Below are positions 44,242 through 56,149 of a DNA stretch of 64,000 bases, piece after piece. The notes below the pieces were generated by a model, which worked only from the letters and a program-made list of their open reading frames with translations, ran no database searches and had not been told where the DNA came from. The translations under genes and the position numbers were made by a program. The stretch's first letter is position 1; the number at the start of each line of letters is the position of its first letter. The DNA comes from Eustoma russellianum. Taxonomy: Eukaryota; Streptophyta; Magnoliopsida; Gentianales; Gentianaceae. The stretch covers positions 20,509,638-20,573,637 of the forward strand of contig AP025045.1 in the NCBI GenBank assembly GCA_036186865.1. The letters are read 5' to 3'.

Positions 44242-47200
44242 ACCATGGTAAAGTCTTTCACTCTCTTCCCTTTACCCCCAACGGCTAAACATAGCCTAAG
44301 AAAGAAGGATTCCCTCCAAAAACACACTTGAGAATCCTCTCGATTTTTCTAACACTCAAAGGACCCTCAAGAGCAAAAAGAAGAATTCCCTCTCGCCCTT
44401 TCTCTCCAAACCACACGGCCAAAGGAGCAACCAAGAAGGTCTAGGTTCTTCCAAGACTAAGGGGTATTATGTAAGTATTCCTAACCTTTTTGAGAAGATA
44501 TCTACATTTTCATAAGATGAAACTTATGGTGCTATTTCCTTGCTCATAACCGTGACCTTCAAGGTCACTAGGCTCAAAAAGTCTCAAGCTTTTAGTGGAA
44601 TCCTAGTCTTAGGAGGCTTGAATACTACTCAAGCTCCATTTTGGTAAGTCCATCTAACCCTTTTTAAGTGTATCTTTTACTCAAGGATGTAAACTAACCA
44701 TTGATCTCTTTCTCATCCAAAAACCGTGGGGTGCATGCACAAAGAAGAGGAAGGTTTCACCTTTTCCATACCCACTTCAAGCTAAGAAGAGGAGAAAGTT
44801 GAAAAGGCAAGTACACTATACATACTTGTGTCTTGAATGTGAAAGTGCATGCTTGAATGACTAGATGACTTTAAGATTCAATCTTAGATGTGAAATGCTA
44901 AGCTTTGATGCATGAAACTTTCGGCCTTGGGGTGTAATGGTTTGCATGTGTGAGTTTTGCTTCAAAGGTGGAACCTTTGTTATTTTTAAATATGGATATG
45001 TGGTAAATCTAGGATTAATGTGACAAAAAATGCTTTTTGGTACATGTATGGGGGACGGTTAGAGGGAAGAGGGAAAATAAGGGTAGTATGTTCTTTATGA
45101 AGATGTGATTCTTGCCTTGCATGTACATAAACAGGCTGTTTGGGCGGTCAGGGTGCGTATGCACTAATTTTACCAAGGTTTGATTTCAGTGGGAACATAG
45201 TGTGCATGGCCCAAAGAATGATGTATGTGGCATACAAGCTGTTTTGAAGAGACATGTATATGATGTTTGTACGTGTGGAATCTGTAAATTCCCCATGCTA
45301 AAGGTAAGTTTGGTATTTAGTAAAGTGTTTATGTCAGACAATGCAAGTTAGGGCCATTTAGGAAGGAAAGGTGACAAAATTTGAAATTCACTGGAGCAGG
45401 GCAAATTTTAGGCCATTTTTGTGAGACCTGAAAAGAGACCTTAGGGACATTCAATTTAGTTGATTTTTGGTATGACACTAGACCTATGTGTATATTAAAT
45501 ACGAGAGTTGGAATTTCGTTAAAAGGAGTTACGGATTATTTTTAACGGAATTTTTATTAAAACTGGTCATGCTGGAAAATTACTGGACTAAACAGATTTT
45601 ATATGACGTAATGAGTGACCAGGAAATGGACCTTAGAAATACGCAATTGGGCTGGTTTTTGGCAGGATACCTGCCCTATGTGTTTACTAAGCTTGAGAGC
45701 TGGAATTTTTGAAAAACGATTTATGGTTTGGTCACACTAAAATTTGTAGTAAAATCGGTTATTCTAGAATTCAGCATGTAACGGTTTTGGGAAAAAGAAT
45801 AAACGATTCCTCTAACGATATTATAAATCCGCGAAACGTTTATGTCAACTATTTAAGACATATGTGAACCCTTTTATGTAAGCCACTTCTCTTAGAATAA
45901 TTAATTGAGGGGTAAACACCATAATTTAGTGGGCGTCATTAATCTGAACTTTTGGCCAGAATTGAGGAACTCGTTATAATGCCTTGTTCTAATGGAATTA
46001 GGCTTAGTTATACGGTTTGGGCTTACAAGCACTAATTAATGGTTTGTTTATAACGGTTTCCCAAAGATGGACCAAATTGAAAGAAGTTTAATGGGTTGAC
46101 ATGAAAGATAAAAGAAAGGGCGCTGCATTGCTAAAATTCAGCAGCCCTTGTTTCGTAATTAATTAGACTAAGTATCTTTCACATTTCATATCGTCACGAA
46201 ATTTTATTATGAATAGGAAGGACATTTTTATGCATATGTATGACGAGCACTCATGATAGTGCGCCTAACCCATGAGGGATTGAGGCCATATATATGGACT
46301 GGTAATTCTGGAAGTTTTTCCAGCATAAAGAATGAATTGTACGTATGTAACGCATTATATCATGATTTGCATAGTACACGTCATGCATTGCATCATTATC
46401 GTTTACATGATTTACGGAAGTGATTTTATGAGAAAGAAAGATGAAAAGCATTTTTAAAGAAAAAAATCTATTTTAAAAAGAACGCTTCCCACCGGTACCG
46501 TGTGTGTATGTTTCCTGGCAGTAAGGACCCGCTCCAGATCCGGGGTTAATTGATCTGATGATATGGACCGTTCAGGCCTGAAGAGAATAGACCTGATATG
46601 GACAGTTTGGGCCCGGAGAGAATAGACCCGATAAGTGATGACGTTACCGTTCCGAATACAAAAATAGGAGATTCGAAGGGGAGAAGTGATCGCCTCAGAT
46701 CCGGGAGAATAGATCTGAACACACTATTGTTTTCTTGACGATGAAGTTTTGAAAGAAAAGAACGAAAGATCATATCCTCATTTTTATCATGATGCATCAC
46801 ACGTACATATGCATGCATGTTGCATTTAATGAGTCATCGAATAATGGCACATGATAATTAGACTAAGTTCTTATGACTTCGTAGTTCCTAAGTTATGATC
46901 TTATTGAGTGATGATCCTTGATACGTTACGAACTTATACAAGTTGCGGTCTTTTACTGTTACGTTCTTTAATAATTGACGATCTTGCTTAAGTTATTATC
47001 TTGATGCATTAAGTGTTGATCACTGACAGGTATTGGATGGAGGTCAGGTATGTTTCTAAATTGAATTTTTTTGGGTTCGGTTCTTGTATGTACTTTCCAT
47101 TTAATCCTTGATTATTTGTAGTATACTTGCTGGTGACTTTGCCGCTCACCCCAAATTTTTCCTCCCAGAGGCTGCAGGGAACAAAGTAGAATGGATTGAT

Positions 47201-47550
47201 GATGAACCTAGGGTCCCTTACCCGTGAGACGCGCGAAAGATGGATGGATTAGGAGACATGACATGCTGGTGGTGACTGATGGCTTTTTATGTAATTGTGA
47301 TGGGAAACAGTTACTTTTGAGAATTTCCGCACTTATGATTTGGGTTGTGAAACTAAGAATGATTTCCTTGAGAATTTTAATTTGAAGTTTTTATTCTGCC
47401 ACAGTTTCGCTTACTTGTTGACGTGTGAGCATGAAAGTCCATGTAGTTTATCATGGACTACGACATGCTATTGGTCGACGCCTGGTACTCTCCTTAGTGA
47501 AGTACAGCGGGCGCACCGTATCCGGCTAGGCCGGGGTGCGTAGCGCTACA
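44242..47550 (+). repeat. 5' LTR of element C, segment 2
   Basis: Continues segment 1 and matches 53293-55556 and 61091-62004 of the 3' LTR. The hairpin array is at about 46535-46720 (cagatc/gatctg, cagg/cctg, ggg/ccc, gaat/attc, cagatc/gatctg). Ends gcgctaca. Confidence 0.93.
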
Positions 47551-47552
47551 GG

Positions 47553-47565
47553 TGGTATTAGAGCC
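47553..47565 (+). other. Primer binding site, element C (one mismatch)
   Basis: tggtattagagcc; C to T at the seventh base of the usual site. Confidence 0.87.
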
Positions 47566-47829
47566 GAGGCTCTAGATTTGGGCAGAATATAGAACTAAGT
47601 TAAGATCATTGTCAACTAAGTTTGATATTAGATCTAAGTCCTGATCCTAGATGAGAGTTGACCTTAGACTAGGATGACTTAGACTGGAAAATTAGGGTTC
47701 GGCCTATTGATAAAACCCTAATTAACGACAAATTACAGAATTGATTTATGTACGTGCATGCCCAGATATGCTATTGGAATAAATTAAATTCTGCCACTAA
47801 TTATGACATTCCCATATTGAATAAAACTC

Positions 47830-49041
47830 GACGCTGGACCAGCGAGAGCTAGACCAGAGGTACAGGAGCCGCTCCTCCACCAGCACAGGTCCCTCCACCA
47901 CCGCCACCACAAGACCAAAATCTGCCTCCAGTCCAGAATGTTCCTCCACCCCAAGGACCTTTTCCACAAATGATGCCAGATATCAATGCCTTTCAGAATT
48001 TTTGCCATACAGTCACTCAGGTTGGTCAAGTGATGCTGCAACAGAATAACCCCCAACCTCATGAGCCTGTCAGGGACACCCAATACTACTTTGAAAAGTT
48101 AAAAAGAGATAATGTACCGCCGTTTGAAGGAAAGACAGATCCAGATGCCTCTGAGAAGTGTCTAGACGAAGTGGAAGACTGTTTTGAACTGATCAGAGCA
48201 CCTGAGGAAGTAAAAACTCAGGCGGTTAGACCATTTCTACTGGGAGAGGCCAACCAATGGTGGAAGGCCAATCTGCAAGCTCTACCAAGGCCAATTTCAT
48301 GCGAGAGATTTCTCCAGGAATTCAACAAGTTCTACATACCACCCTCTATCAAACTGCAGAAAATACACGAGTTTGAATCACTAATGCAAGAACAAGGAAT
48401 GACAGTCGCTGATTACGCCAACAAATTTATAGCTCTGGGGAGGTTCCAACCATCCACTATGAATGATGAAGAAACCAAGATGCTGAAGTTTGAAAGAGGG
48501 TTGAACCCTAGGATTCGAACATGCCTGGTCAATGCGAACCCAACAAATTTTGGTGCACTTCTAGACGTATGCTACATAATAGAAAGAGATATCATTCATC
48601 GTGATGAGTTCAGCCAGAAAAGAGGAAGGGAAATGTCTGGGAGCGGAGGGCCCCGTAAGTCTGCTAAGCAAAATTCAAGGGGCCCAGGGCGTCAGGGAAA
48701 GAATCGGTTTCAATGACGTTCCCAAAAGAACCAGTCAAAGAACCAAGGCCAACAATCTGCTATTCCGAGCTGCTCTCACTGCGGTAAACACCATGTGGGA
48801 GAATGTTATTACCAGACAGGGAAATGTTTTGGGTGCGGCAAGTCACGCCACATCCTTAAGGACTGTCCAGATAAGGGAACTACCTGCTTTGGATGCGGGA
48901 AAACAGGACACATGGCCAAGGATTTCCCGGAGAAGGGGGCCCAGCAGAAACAACCAACTAAGAACCAGCGTCAGTGCACAAACGTAAGAGTTCATGCTAT
49001 GACTGACGCAGCTGCTGAAGAGGCCAATGATGTTGTGACAG
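47830..49041 (+). pseudogene. gag: gag of element C, broken
   Basis: Compared with B, the stretch holding the start codon is missing near 47832, and the Pro-rich N-terminus is out of frame. The frame is open from 47970 (MMPDINAFQNFCHTVTQVGQ) through the gag domain to a TGA at 48714-48716, which replaces an Arg codon. It then continues in the same frame through three zinc knuckles: CSHCGKHHVGEC, CFGCGKSRHILKDC and CFGCGKTGHMAKDF. In the last the final Cys is Phe. The exon ends DVVTG. Confidence 0.92.
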
Positions 49042-49116
49042 GTATGTTCTTAAATTGTGCAACTTTTTATGAGTACTGTTGCCCTATAATTGCTTAGTAA
49101 GTATTGCATGATTCAG
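49042..49116 (+). other. Predicted intron 1 of element C (gag/protease), 75 bp
   Basis: Donor acag|gtatgt, acceptor tgattcag|g. Splicing gives VTGAILVCSVPANV. The length is a multiple of three, yet retention still ends Gag at a TAG (49095-49097). Position identical to intron 1 of A and B. Confidence 0.85.
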
Positions 49117-49958
49117 GAGCTATTCTAGTATGCTCAGTACCTGCCAATGTGTTATTCAATAGTGGCACTAGCCACTCCTTCATATCCAAGAAATTTGTGA
49201 AGAATATTGAGCATAAACCAACTTGTAATGATGCACCGTATAGAATCCAAGCAGCTGGGGAACAGGTGCTTGTATCTTACCATGTTTTCAGGAACTGCGA
49301 ACTTGAGTTTGATAACCATCGGTTTGACGCTGACTTGATTCCCATACCCATGACGGACTTCGATGTGATTCTTGGGATGGATTGGCTCTCCAAGAATCAT
49401 GCCAACATCGATTGTAGTGAAAAGAAAGTTACCTTTAAGGATCCCACACGTAAGGAAGTGACCTTTCAAGGAGGATCAAAGTTATGGAAGTGTCCCAAGA
49501 ACGTTTACATAAATATGATTCGTGCTAGTAAGGCGCTGAAGAAAGGACATGAGGGATTTCTTGTCTATGCAATAAATGCCGATCAAGCTCCCTCAGATCT
49601 TTCTCAAGTCCCAGTGGTTCGTGAATACCCAGAGGTTTTTCCAGAAGAATTACCGGGTCTTCCTCCGGACCGGGAGATATCTTTTGAAATCAACTTAGTT
49701 CCAGGAGCTGAGCCAATATCAAAGGATCCCTATCGAATGGCACCTGCAGAACTAAAAGAGTTGAATGAACAGCTGCGCGAATTGCTAGAAAAGAAACTTA
49801 TTCGCCCAAGTGTTTCGCCTTGGGAAGATCCCGTACTATTTGTCAAGAAAAAGGACGGAAGTATGCGGTTATGTATTGATTATTGGGAGCTCAACAAAAT
49901 CACTATAAAGAACAAGTACCCATTGCCTAGGATCGACGATCTGTTCGATCAGCTTCGG
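49117..49958 (+). pseudogene. pol: pol of element C: protease and N-terminal RT exon
   Basis: Open from the acceptor to the RT donor. The protease motif reads NSGTS: the catalytic Asp codon is AAT, which should abolish activity. The downstream ILGMDWLSKNHANIDC segment is intact. RT motifs APAELKELNEQ, VSPWEDPVLFVKKKDGS and LRLCIDYWELNKITIKNKYP lead to DDLFDQLR at 49958. Confidence 0.93.
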
Positions 49959-50028
49959 GTAAGCAAATTAAAATTTTATCTTAGTAATAAGTCTATTATA
50001 AACCCTACCTAAGAGTATCATGATGCAG
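49959..50028 (+). other. Predicted intron 2 of element C (inside RT), 70 bp
   Basis: Donor cgg|gtaagc, acceptor tgatgcag|g. Joins DDLFDQLR to GARIFSKIDLRSGY and restores frame (70 bp, frame 0 to 1). A TAA at 50010-50012 stops the unspliced reading. Confidence 0.88.
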
Positions 50029-50942
50029 GGGGCAAGGATTTTCAGTAAAATTGATCTTCGCTCGGGATATTTCCAATTGAAGATCAAGGCTGAGGACGTC
50101 CCAAAAACTGCATTCAGAACCCGCTATGGACATTACGAATTTCTAGTAATGCCATTCGGACTGACCAATGCCCCCACAGCGTTTATGGATCTAATGAATC
50201 GAGTCTTTCAAGACCAACTAGACAAGTTCGTTGTAGTCTTCATCGACGATATTTTGATCTACTCACCTGATGAAGAGACCCACGTAAACCATTTAAGGGT
50301 CGTTCTGGACATTCTATGGAGAAAACAAGTGTACGCTAAGTTTAGTAAATGTGAATTCTTGCTACGCAGTGTAGCATTTCTGGGACATGTAATATCTGAA
50401 GATGGTATATCCGTAGACCCCAAGAAAATCGAGGCAATCACAGAGTGGCCCAGACCGACCAACGTCACTGAGGTGCGAAGTTTTCTCGGTCTCGCCGGCT
50501 ACTATCGTAAGTTTGTTGAAGGGTTCTGTCGAATCGCTATGCCTCTTACCCGTTTGAACCAAAAGAAAACCAAGTTCGAATGGACCATAGATTGTGAAAG
50601 GAGTTTTACTGAATTAAAGAAGAAGCTGACCTCTGCTCCAGTTTTAGCACAACCTATTCCTGGTGAAAAATTTGGGGTGTACAGTGATGCCTCTAAGAAC
50701 GGGCTTGGATGCGTACTAATGCAAAAAGATTGAGTGATTGCATACGCATACCGACAGTTAAAGCCATTTGAACAAAACTACCCGGTACATGATCTTGAAT
50801 TAGCAGCGGTAGTCTTTGCGCTAAAAATATGGAGGCACTATCTGTACGGTGAGAAGTGCGAAATTTTCACAGACCACAAAAGCCTCAAGTACCTTTTCAC
50901 CCAAAAAGAACTAAACATGCGTCAACGCAGATGGCTAGATTA
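50029..50942 (+). pseudogene. pol: pol of element C: RT and RNase H
   Basis: RT with VVVFIDDILIYS near 50235 and EAITEWPRPTNVTEVRSFLG. RNase H begins GVYSDASKNGLGCVLMQK. A TGA at 50731-50733 replaces an Arg codon, and the same frame continues through LKPFEQNYPVHDLELAAVVF and IFTDHKSLKYLF. A one-base loss near 50938 then shifts the frame. Confidence 0.94.
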
Positions 50943-52552
50943 ATGAAGCACTACGACCTATCGATTCAGTATCATCCGAGAAAAGCCAATAAGGTAGCCG
51001 ATGCATTAAGTAGAAAGACAAGCCATCCGCGTCAACCACCTTTGCAGCGTGACATGGAAGAATTTGATCTGGAGGAGGTTGATTCCATTGAAGGCATGCT
51101 CGCAAAGCTAGTATTAATCCCCTCGCTGATAGACAAGATTAAGGAAGGACAAGAGAAGGACGAAACCTTAAATAAAATAAAGGTTCGCGTGAGAATGAAA
51201 CCATCAAAAGAGTTTAAAGTCAGAAATGACAACATCTTGTGGTTTCGGGAAAGGCTGTGTGTACCCAATGACGAGGACATAAAGAATGAAGTTCTTCGTG
51301 AAGCCCACAACTCTCGATTATCTATTCACCCTGGAGACAATAAGATGTATCAAGATTTGAAACAACGATTCTGGTGGCATGGCATGAAAAGACAAATTGC
51401 GGAATTCGTAGAGAAATGCCTCGTTTGTCAGCAGGTGAAAGCGAAACATCAGAGACCCGCTGGGTTACTACAACCTCTTGAAGTTCCCATATGGAAGTGG
51501 GACCACATTATTATGGATTTTGTTATGGACCTACAAAGAACAAGGCGCAGACACGATGCCGTTTGGGTAATCATCGATAGTTTAACAAAGTCTGCCCGCT
51601 TCATAGCTATGACGATCAGGGCTTCGATGGAGAAATTGGCTACAATGTATGTTGAACAAATTGTGAGTCTTCACGGAATACCCCTAAGCATTGTTTGTGA
51701 CCGCGACCCTTGCTTCACATCACGATTTTGGACAGCTTTTCAGAAAGCGATGGGCATCGAAATCCGAATGAGCTCAGCATTTCATCCCCAAACTTATGGT
51801 CAATCGGAAAGAACCATTCAGACGCTGGAAGACATGATGCGATCTTGTATACTCGACTTTGGGGGAAGTTGGGATCAGAGTCTTAAATTGGTAGAATTCT
51901 CTTATAACGACAGCTATCATCGATTAATAGGGATGGCTCCGTATGAAGCACTATATGGAAGAAAGTGCCGATCTCCGCTCTACTTGGATGAAATCGGAGA
52001 TAAGCTTCTTACCGGACCGGATCTAGTAGAACAAACTCGAGAACAGATAAGGATCGTAAAGCAAAGATTACAAGCGGCCCAAGAGAGAAGTAAGATTTGG
52101 GCAGATGAGAAGCGGCGACCGTTGGAGTTTCAAGTTGGGGAGAAAGTATTCTTAAAGGTATCACCGTCAAAAGGAGTTAAAAGATTCGGTATCAGAGGGA
52201 AATTAAGCCCAAGGTTTACTGGGCCCTACGACGTTCTTGAAAGAATTGGGGAAGTTGCTTATCGACTCGCACTACCGCCCTCACTATCTCAATTACATGA
52301 TGTGTTTCATGTATCTCAACTCCGTCAGTATGTGCACAAGCCTAGCCATGTTATAGAGGAACAACCCTTGAAAATCGAAGCCGACACGACATACGTGGAA
52401 GAACCGAAAAAGATAATTGATCGTAAGGAAAAGGTGTTAAGGAGACGATCGATACCTATGGTCAAGGTGCAATGGAAGAACCATTCCGTTGATGAAGCTA
52501 CCTAGGAAGTGGAAGAAAGCATGAAGAACTTGTACCCTCACCTCTTTGACTA
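50938..52552 (+). pseudogene. pol: pol of element C: RNase H tail, integrase and chromodomain
   Basis: Open to a TAG at 52503-52505 that replaces Trp in the chromodomain; the last 15 codons follow to a TAG at 52550. The zinc finger is complete (EAHNSRLSIH ... KCLVCQQVK, about 51300-51435). Core residues in MDFVMDLQRT, CDRDPCF and QSERTIQ are present. Conserved neighbours have changed (HPQTYGQ for HPQTDGQ). Chromodomain at about 52390-52540. Confidence 0.94.
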
Positions 52553-52584
52553 GCATTTTAAGTTTCGAGGACGAAACATGTAAT

Positions 52585-52596
52585 AAGGGGGGAGGA
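52585..52596 (+). other. Polypurine tract, element C
   Basis: aaggggggagga directly before tgttgtaaccaatt. Confidence 0.92.
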
Positions 52597-55556
52597 TGTT
52601 GTAACCAATTAGGAACCCTTTGTACTTGCGACCTATTTAAGAGAATATACAACAAGATATGTCTGCAATTACAATTTATTGAGTCAATGATTATTATTTT
52701 AGAGTACGTTACGGAAAGTAATATATATATATATAGATATATATATAATTACGAACATGAATATTGGACTATGGGGAGAGGCCCAACTCACTCCCAAGTG
52801 CTTGGGAGGTTTTGGTCACAAGGTTAAGAAAGGCCTTGATGGAATTTCTTACGATGGTAAGGGCCGTCTTTTAAGTAAGCCAATAAGCAATTAAACAAGT
52901 TTGGGTAGTGGGCAAAAATTTGGTTCCAACCCATACCTCATTTTTGGCCCTTAGCCCAAAGAGGGCTCAAAATTTTCCTAATTACCCATTTTAAAAGAAA
53001 GAAGGGGGAAAATAAAATAAGTAAAAAGAAGTAACTACATTGGTTTATTTGACTAAAGCATTGTTGGGGTCATTAAAGACCCCAACCGCCGGATGGGTTG
53101 GGGTAGCCAACCAAGGGAGATGTTTTTACTCCACCATGGTTACTTTATATTCAACCCAAGGTTAAAGTAACTAAAATTAGATAAATTAACTAAGTTTAGT
53201 TCAAAAGTAACAATGATTAAACTAAAGTAACCAAGGTTAGTAATAAAGTAACATTGACTAACTAAAGTAATCAAGGTTAGTCCCATAACCCTACCATGGT
53301 AAAGTCTTTCACTCTCTTCCCTTTGCCCCCAACGGCCAAACATAGCCTAAGAAAGAAGGATTCCCTCCAAAAACACACTTGAGAATCCTCTCAATTTTTC
53401 TAACACTCAAAGGACCCTCAAGAGCAAGAAGAAGAATTCCCTCTCTCCCTTTCTCTCCAAACCACACGGCCAAAGGAGCAACCAAGAAGCTCTAGGTTCT
53501 TCCAAGACTAAGGGGTATTAGTTAAGTATTCCTAACCTTCTTGAGAAGATATCTACATTTTCATAAGATGAAACTTATGGTGCTATTTCCTTGCTCATAA
53601 CCGTGACCTTCAAGGTCACTAGGCTCAAAAAGTCTCAAGCTTTTGGTGGAATCCTAGTCTTAGGAGGCTTGAATACTACTCAAGCTCCATTTTGGTAAGT
53701 CCATCTAACCATTATTAAGTGTATCTTTTACTTAAGGATGTAAGCTAACCATTGATCTCTTTCCCCTCCAAAAACCGTGGGGTGCATGCACAAAGAAGAG
53801 GAAGGTTTCACCTTTTCCATACCCACTTTAAGCTAAGAAGAGGATTAAGTTGAAAAGGCAAGTACACTATACATACATGTGGCTTGAATGTGAAAGTGCA
53901 TGCTTGAATGTCTAGATGACTTTAAGATTCAATCTTAGATATGAAATGCTAAGCTTTGATGCATGAAACTTTCGGCTTTAGGGTGTAATGGCTTGCATGT
54001 GTGAGTTTTGCTTCAAAGGTAGACTCTTTGTTATTTTTAAATATGGATATGTGGTAAATCTAGGATGAATGTGACAAAAAAATTCTTTTTGGTACATGTA
54101 TGGGGGACGGTTAGAGGGAAGTCGGAAAATAAGGGTAGTTTTGTAAAGATTTGTAGTTAGTGTGGTGAAGTGTGAACAAGATTTATGCTTTTGTGTTAAG
54201 CTTAGTATGTTCTTTATGGAGATGTGATTCTTGCCTTGCATGTACATAAACGGGCTGTTTGGGGGGTTAGGGTGCGTATGCACTAATTTTACCAAGGTTT
54301 GATTTCAGTGGGAACATGGTGTGCATGGCCCAAAAGAATGATGTATGTGGCATACAAGCTGTTTTGAAGAGACATGTATATGATGTTTGTACGTGTGGAA
54401 TCTGTAAATTTCCCATGCTAAAGGTAAGTTTGGTGTTTAGTAAAGTGGTTATGTGAAACAATGCAAGTTAGGGCCATTTAGGAAGGAAAGGTGACAAAAT
54501 TTGAAATTCACTGGAGCAGGGCAGAATTAAGGCCATTTTTGTAGGACCTGAAAAGAGACCTTAGGGACATTCAATTTAGTTGATTTTTGTTATGACACTA
54601 GCTCTATGTGTATATTAAATATGAGAGTTTTTACTAAAACTGGTCATGCTGGAAAATTACTGGGCTAAACAGATTTTATATGACGTAATGAGTGACGAGG
54701 AAATGGACCTTAGGAATATGCAATTCGGCTGGTTTTTGGCAGGATACTAGCGCTATGTGTTTACTAAGCTTGAGAGCTAGAATTTTTGAAAAATGATTTA
54801 CGGTTTGGTCACACTAAAATTTGAAGTAGAATCGGTTATTCCAGAATTCAGCATGTAACGGTTTTCTGAAAAAGAATAAACGATTCCCCTGACGATATTA
54901 TAAATCCGCGAAACGTTTATGTCAACTATTTAAGACATATGTGAACCCTTTTATGTAAGTCAATTCTCTTACAACAATTAATTGAGGGGTAAACACCATA
55001 ATTTAGTGGGCGTCAATAATCTGAACTTTTGGGCAGAATTGAGGAACTCGTTATAAGGCCTTGTTCTAATGGACTTAGGCTTAGTTATACGGTTTGGGAT
55101 TACAAGCACTAATTAATGGTATGTTTATAATGGTTTCCCAAAGCTGGCTCAAATTGAAAGAAGTTTAATGGGCTTACATGAAAGATAAAAGAAAGGGCGC
55201 TGCATTGCTGAAATTCAGCAGCCCTTGTTTCGTAATTAATTAGACTAAGTATCTTTCACATTTCATATCGTCACGAAATTTTATTATGAATAGGAAGGAC
55301 ATTCTTATGCGTATGTATGATGAGCACTCATGATAGTGCGCCTAACCCATAAGGGATTGAGGCCGTATGTATGGACTTGTAATTCTGGAAGTTTTTCCAG
55401 CATAAAGAATGAATTGTACGTATGTAACGCATTATATCATGATTTGCATAGTACACGTCATTCATTGCATCATCGTCATTTACATGATTTACGGAACTGA
55501 TTTTATGAGAAAGAAAGATGAAAAGCGTTTTTAAAGAAAAAATCTATTTTAAAAAT
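52597..55556 (+). repeat. 3' LTR of element C, segment 1
   Basis: Matches 31456-32174 and 44242-46464 of the 5' LTR. The match ends at aaatctattttaaaaa, where pol sequence of element D begins directly. Confidence 0.93.
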
Positions 55557-56149
55557 ATGAGGAAACTCATACAGCCCATCTGAGGACAATACTTGGTATT
55601 TTAAGAAAGCATCAGCTCTATGCAAAATTCAGTAAATGTGAGTTTTGGTTGCATAGTGTGTCATTTCTGGGCCATATTATTACTGAAAATGGGATTTCGG
55701 TTGAGTGGCCGAGGCCGACCAATGTCACTGAAGTAAGGAGTTTTCTCGGACTGGCCGGTTACTACCGCAAGTTTGTTGAAGGATTTTCAAGGATAGATAT
55801 ACCACTCACTAGATTGACTCAGAAGAAGACAAAATTTGTATGGAATGAGGATTGTGAAAGTAGCTTTTCTGAGCTGAAGGCAAGGTTGACGTCTGCACCA
55901 GTTTTGGCTCAATCCATTTCAGGAGAACAGTTTGTGATCTACAGTGATGCTTCCAAGAATGGATTGGGTTGTGTTTTTATGCAGAATGGGCGTGTGATCG
56001 CGTATGCCTCTCGCCAGCTTAAGCCGTTTGAGCAGAATTATCTAGTACATGACCTTGAGCTTGCAGCAGTTGTATTTTCTCTGAAGATTTGGCTCAAAAG
56101 GAGCTGAATATGCGTCAAAGGCGATGGCTTGAGTTGATCAAGGATTATA
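55557..56149 (+). pseudogene. pol: pol of element D: RT remnant and RNase H with deletions
   Basis: RT thumb (KCEFWLHSVSFLGHI) lacks some nine or ten codons before EWPRPTNVTEVRSFLG. RNase H starts FVIYSDASKNGLGCVF, with no intron at the site used in A. A deletion after SLKIW removes the region holding TDHKSLKYLF, including a catalytic Asp, and shifts the frame. A second deletion after KDY removes the YHPGK ... DALSRK tether. Confidence 0.92.
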
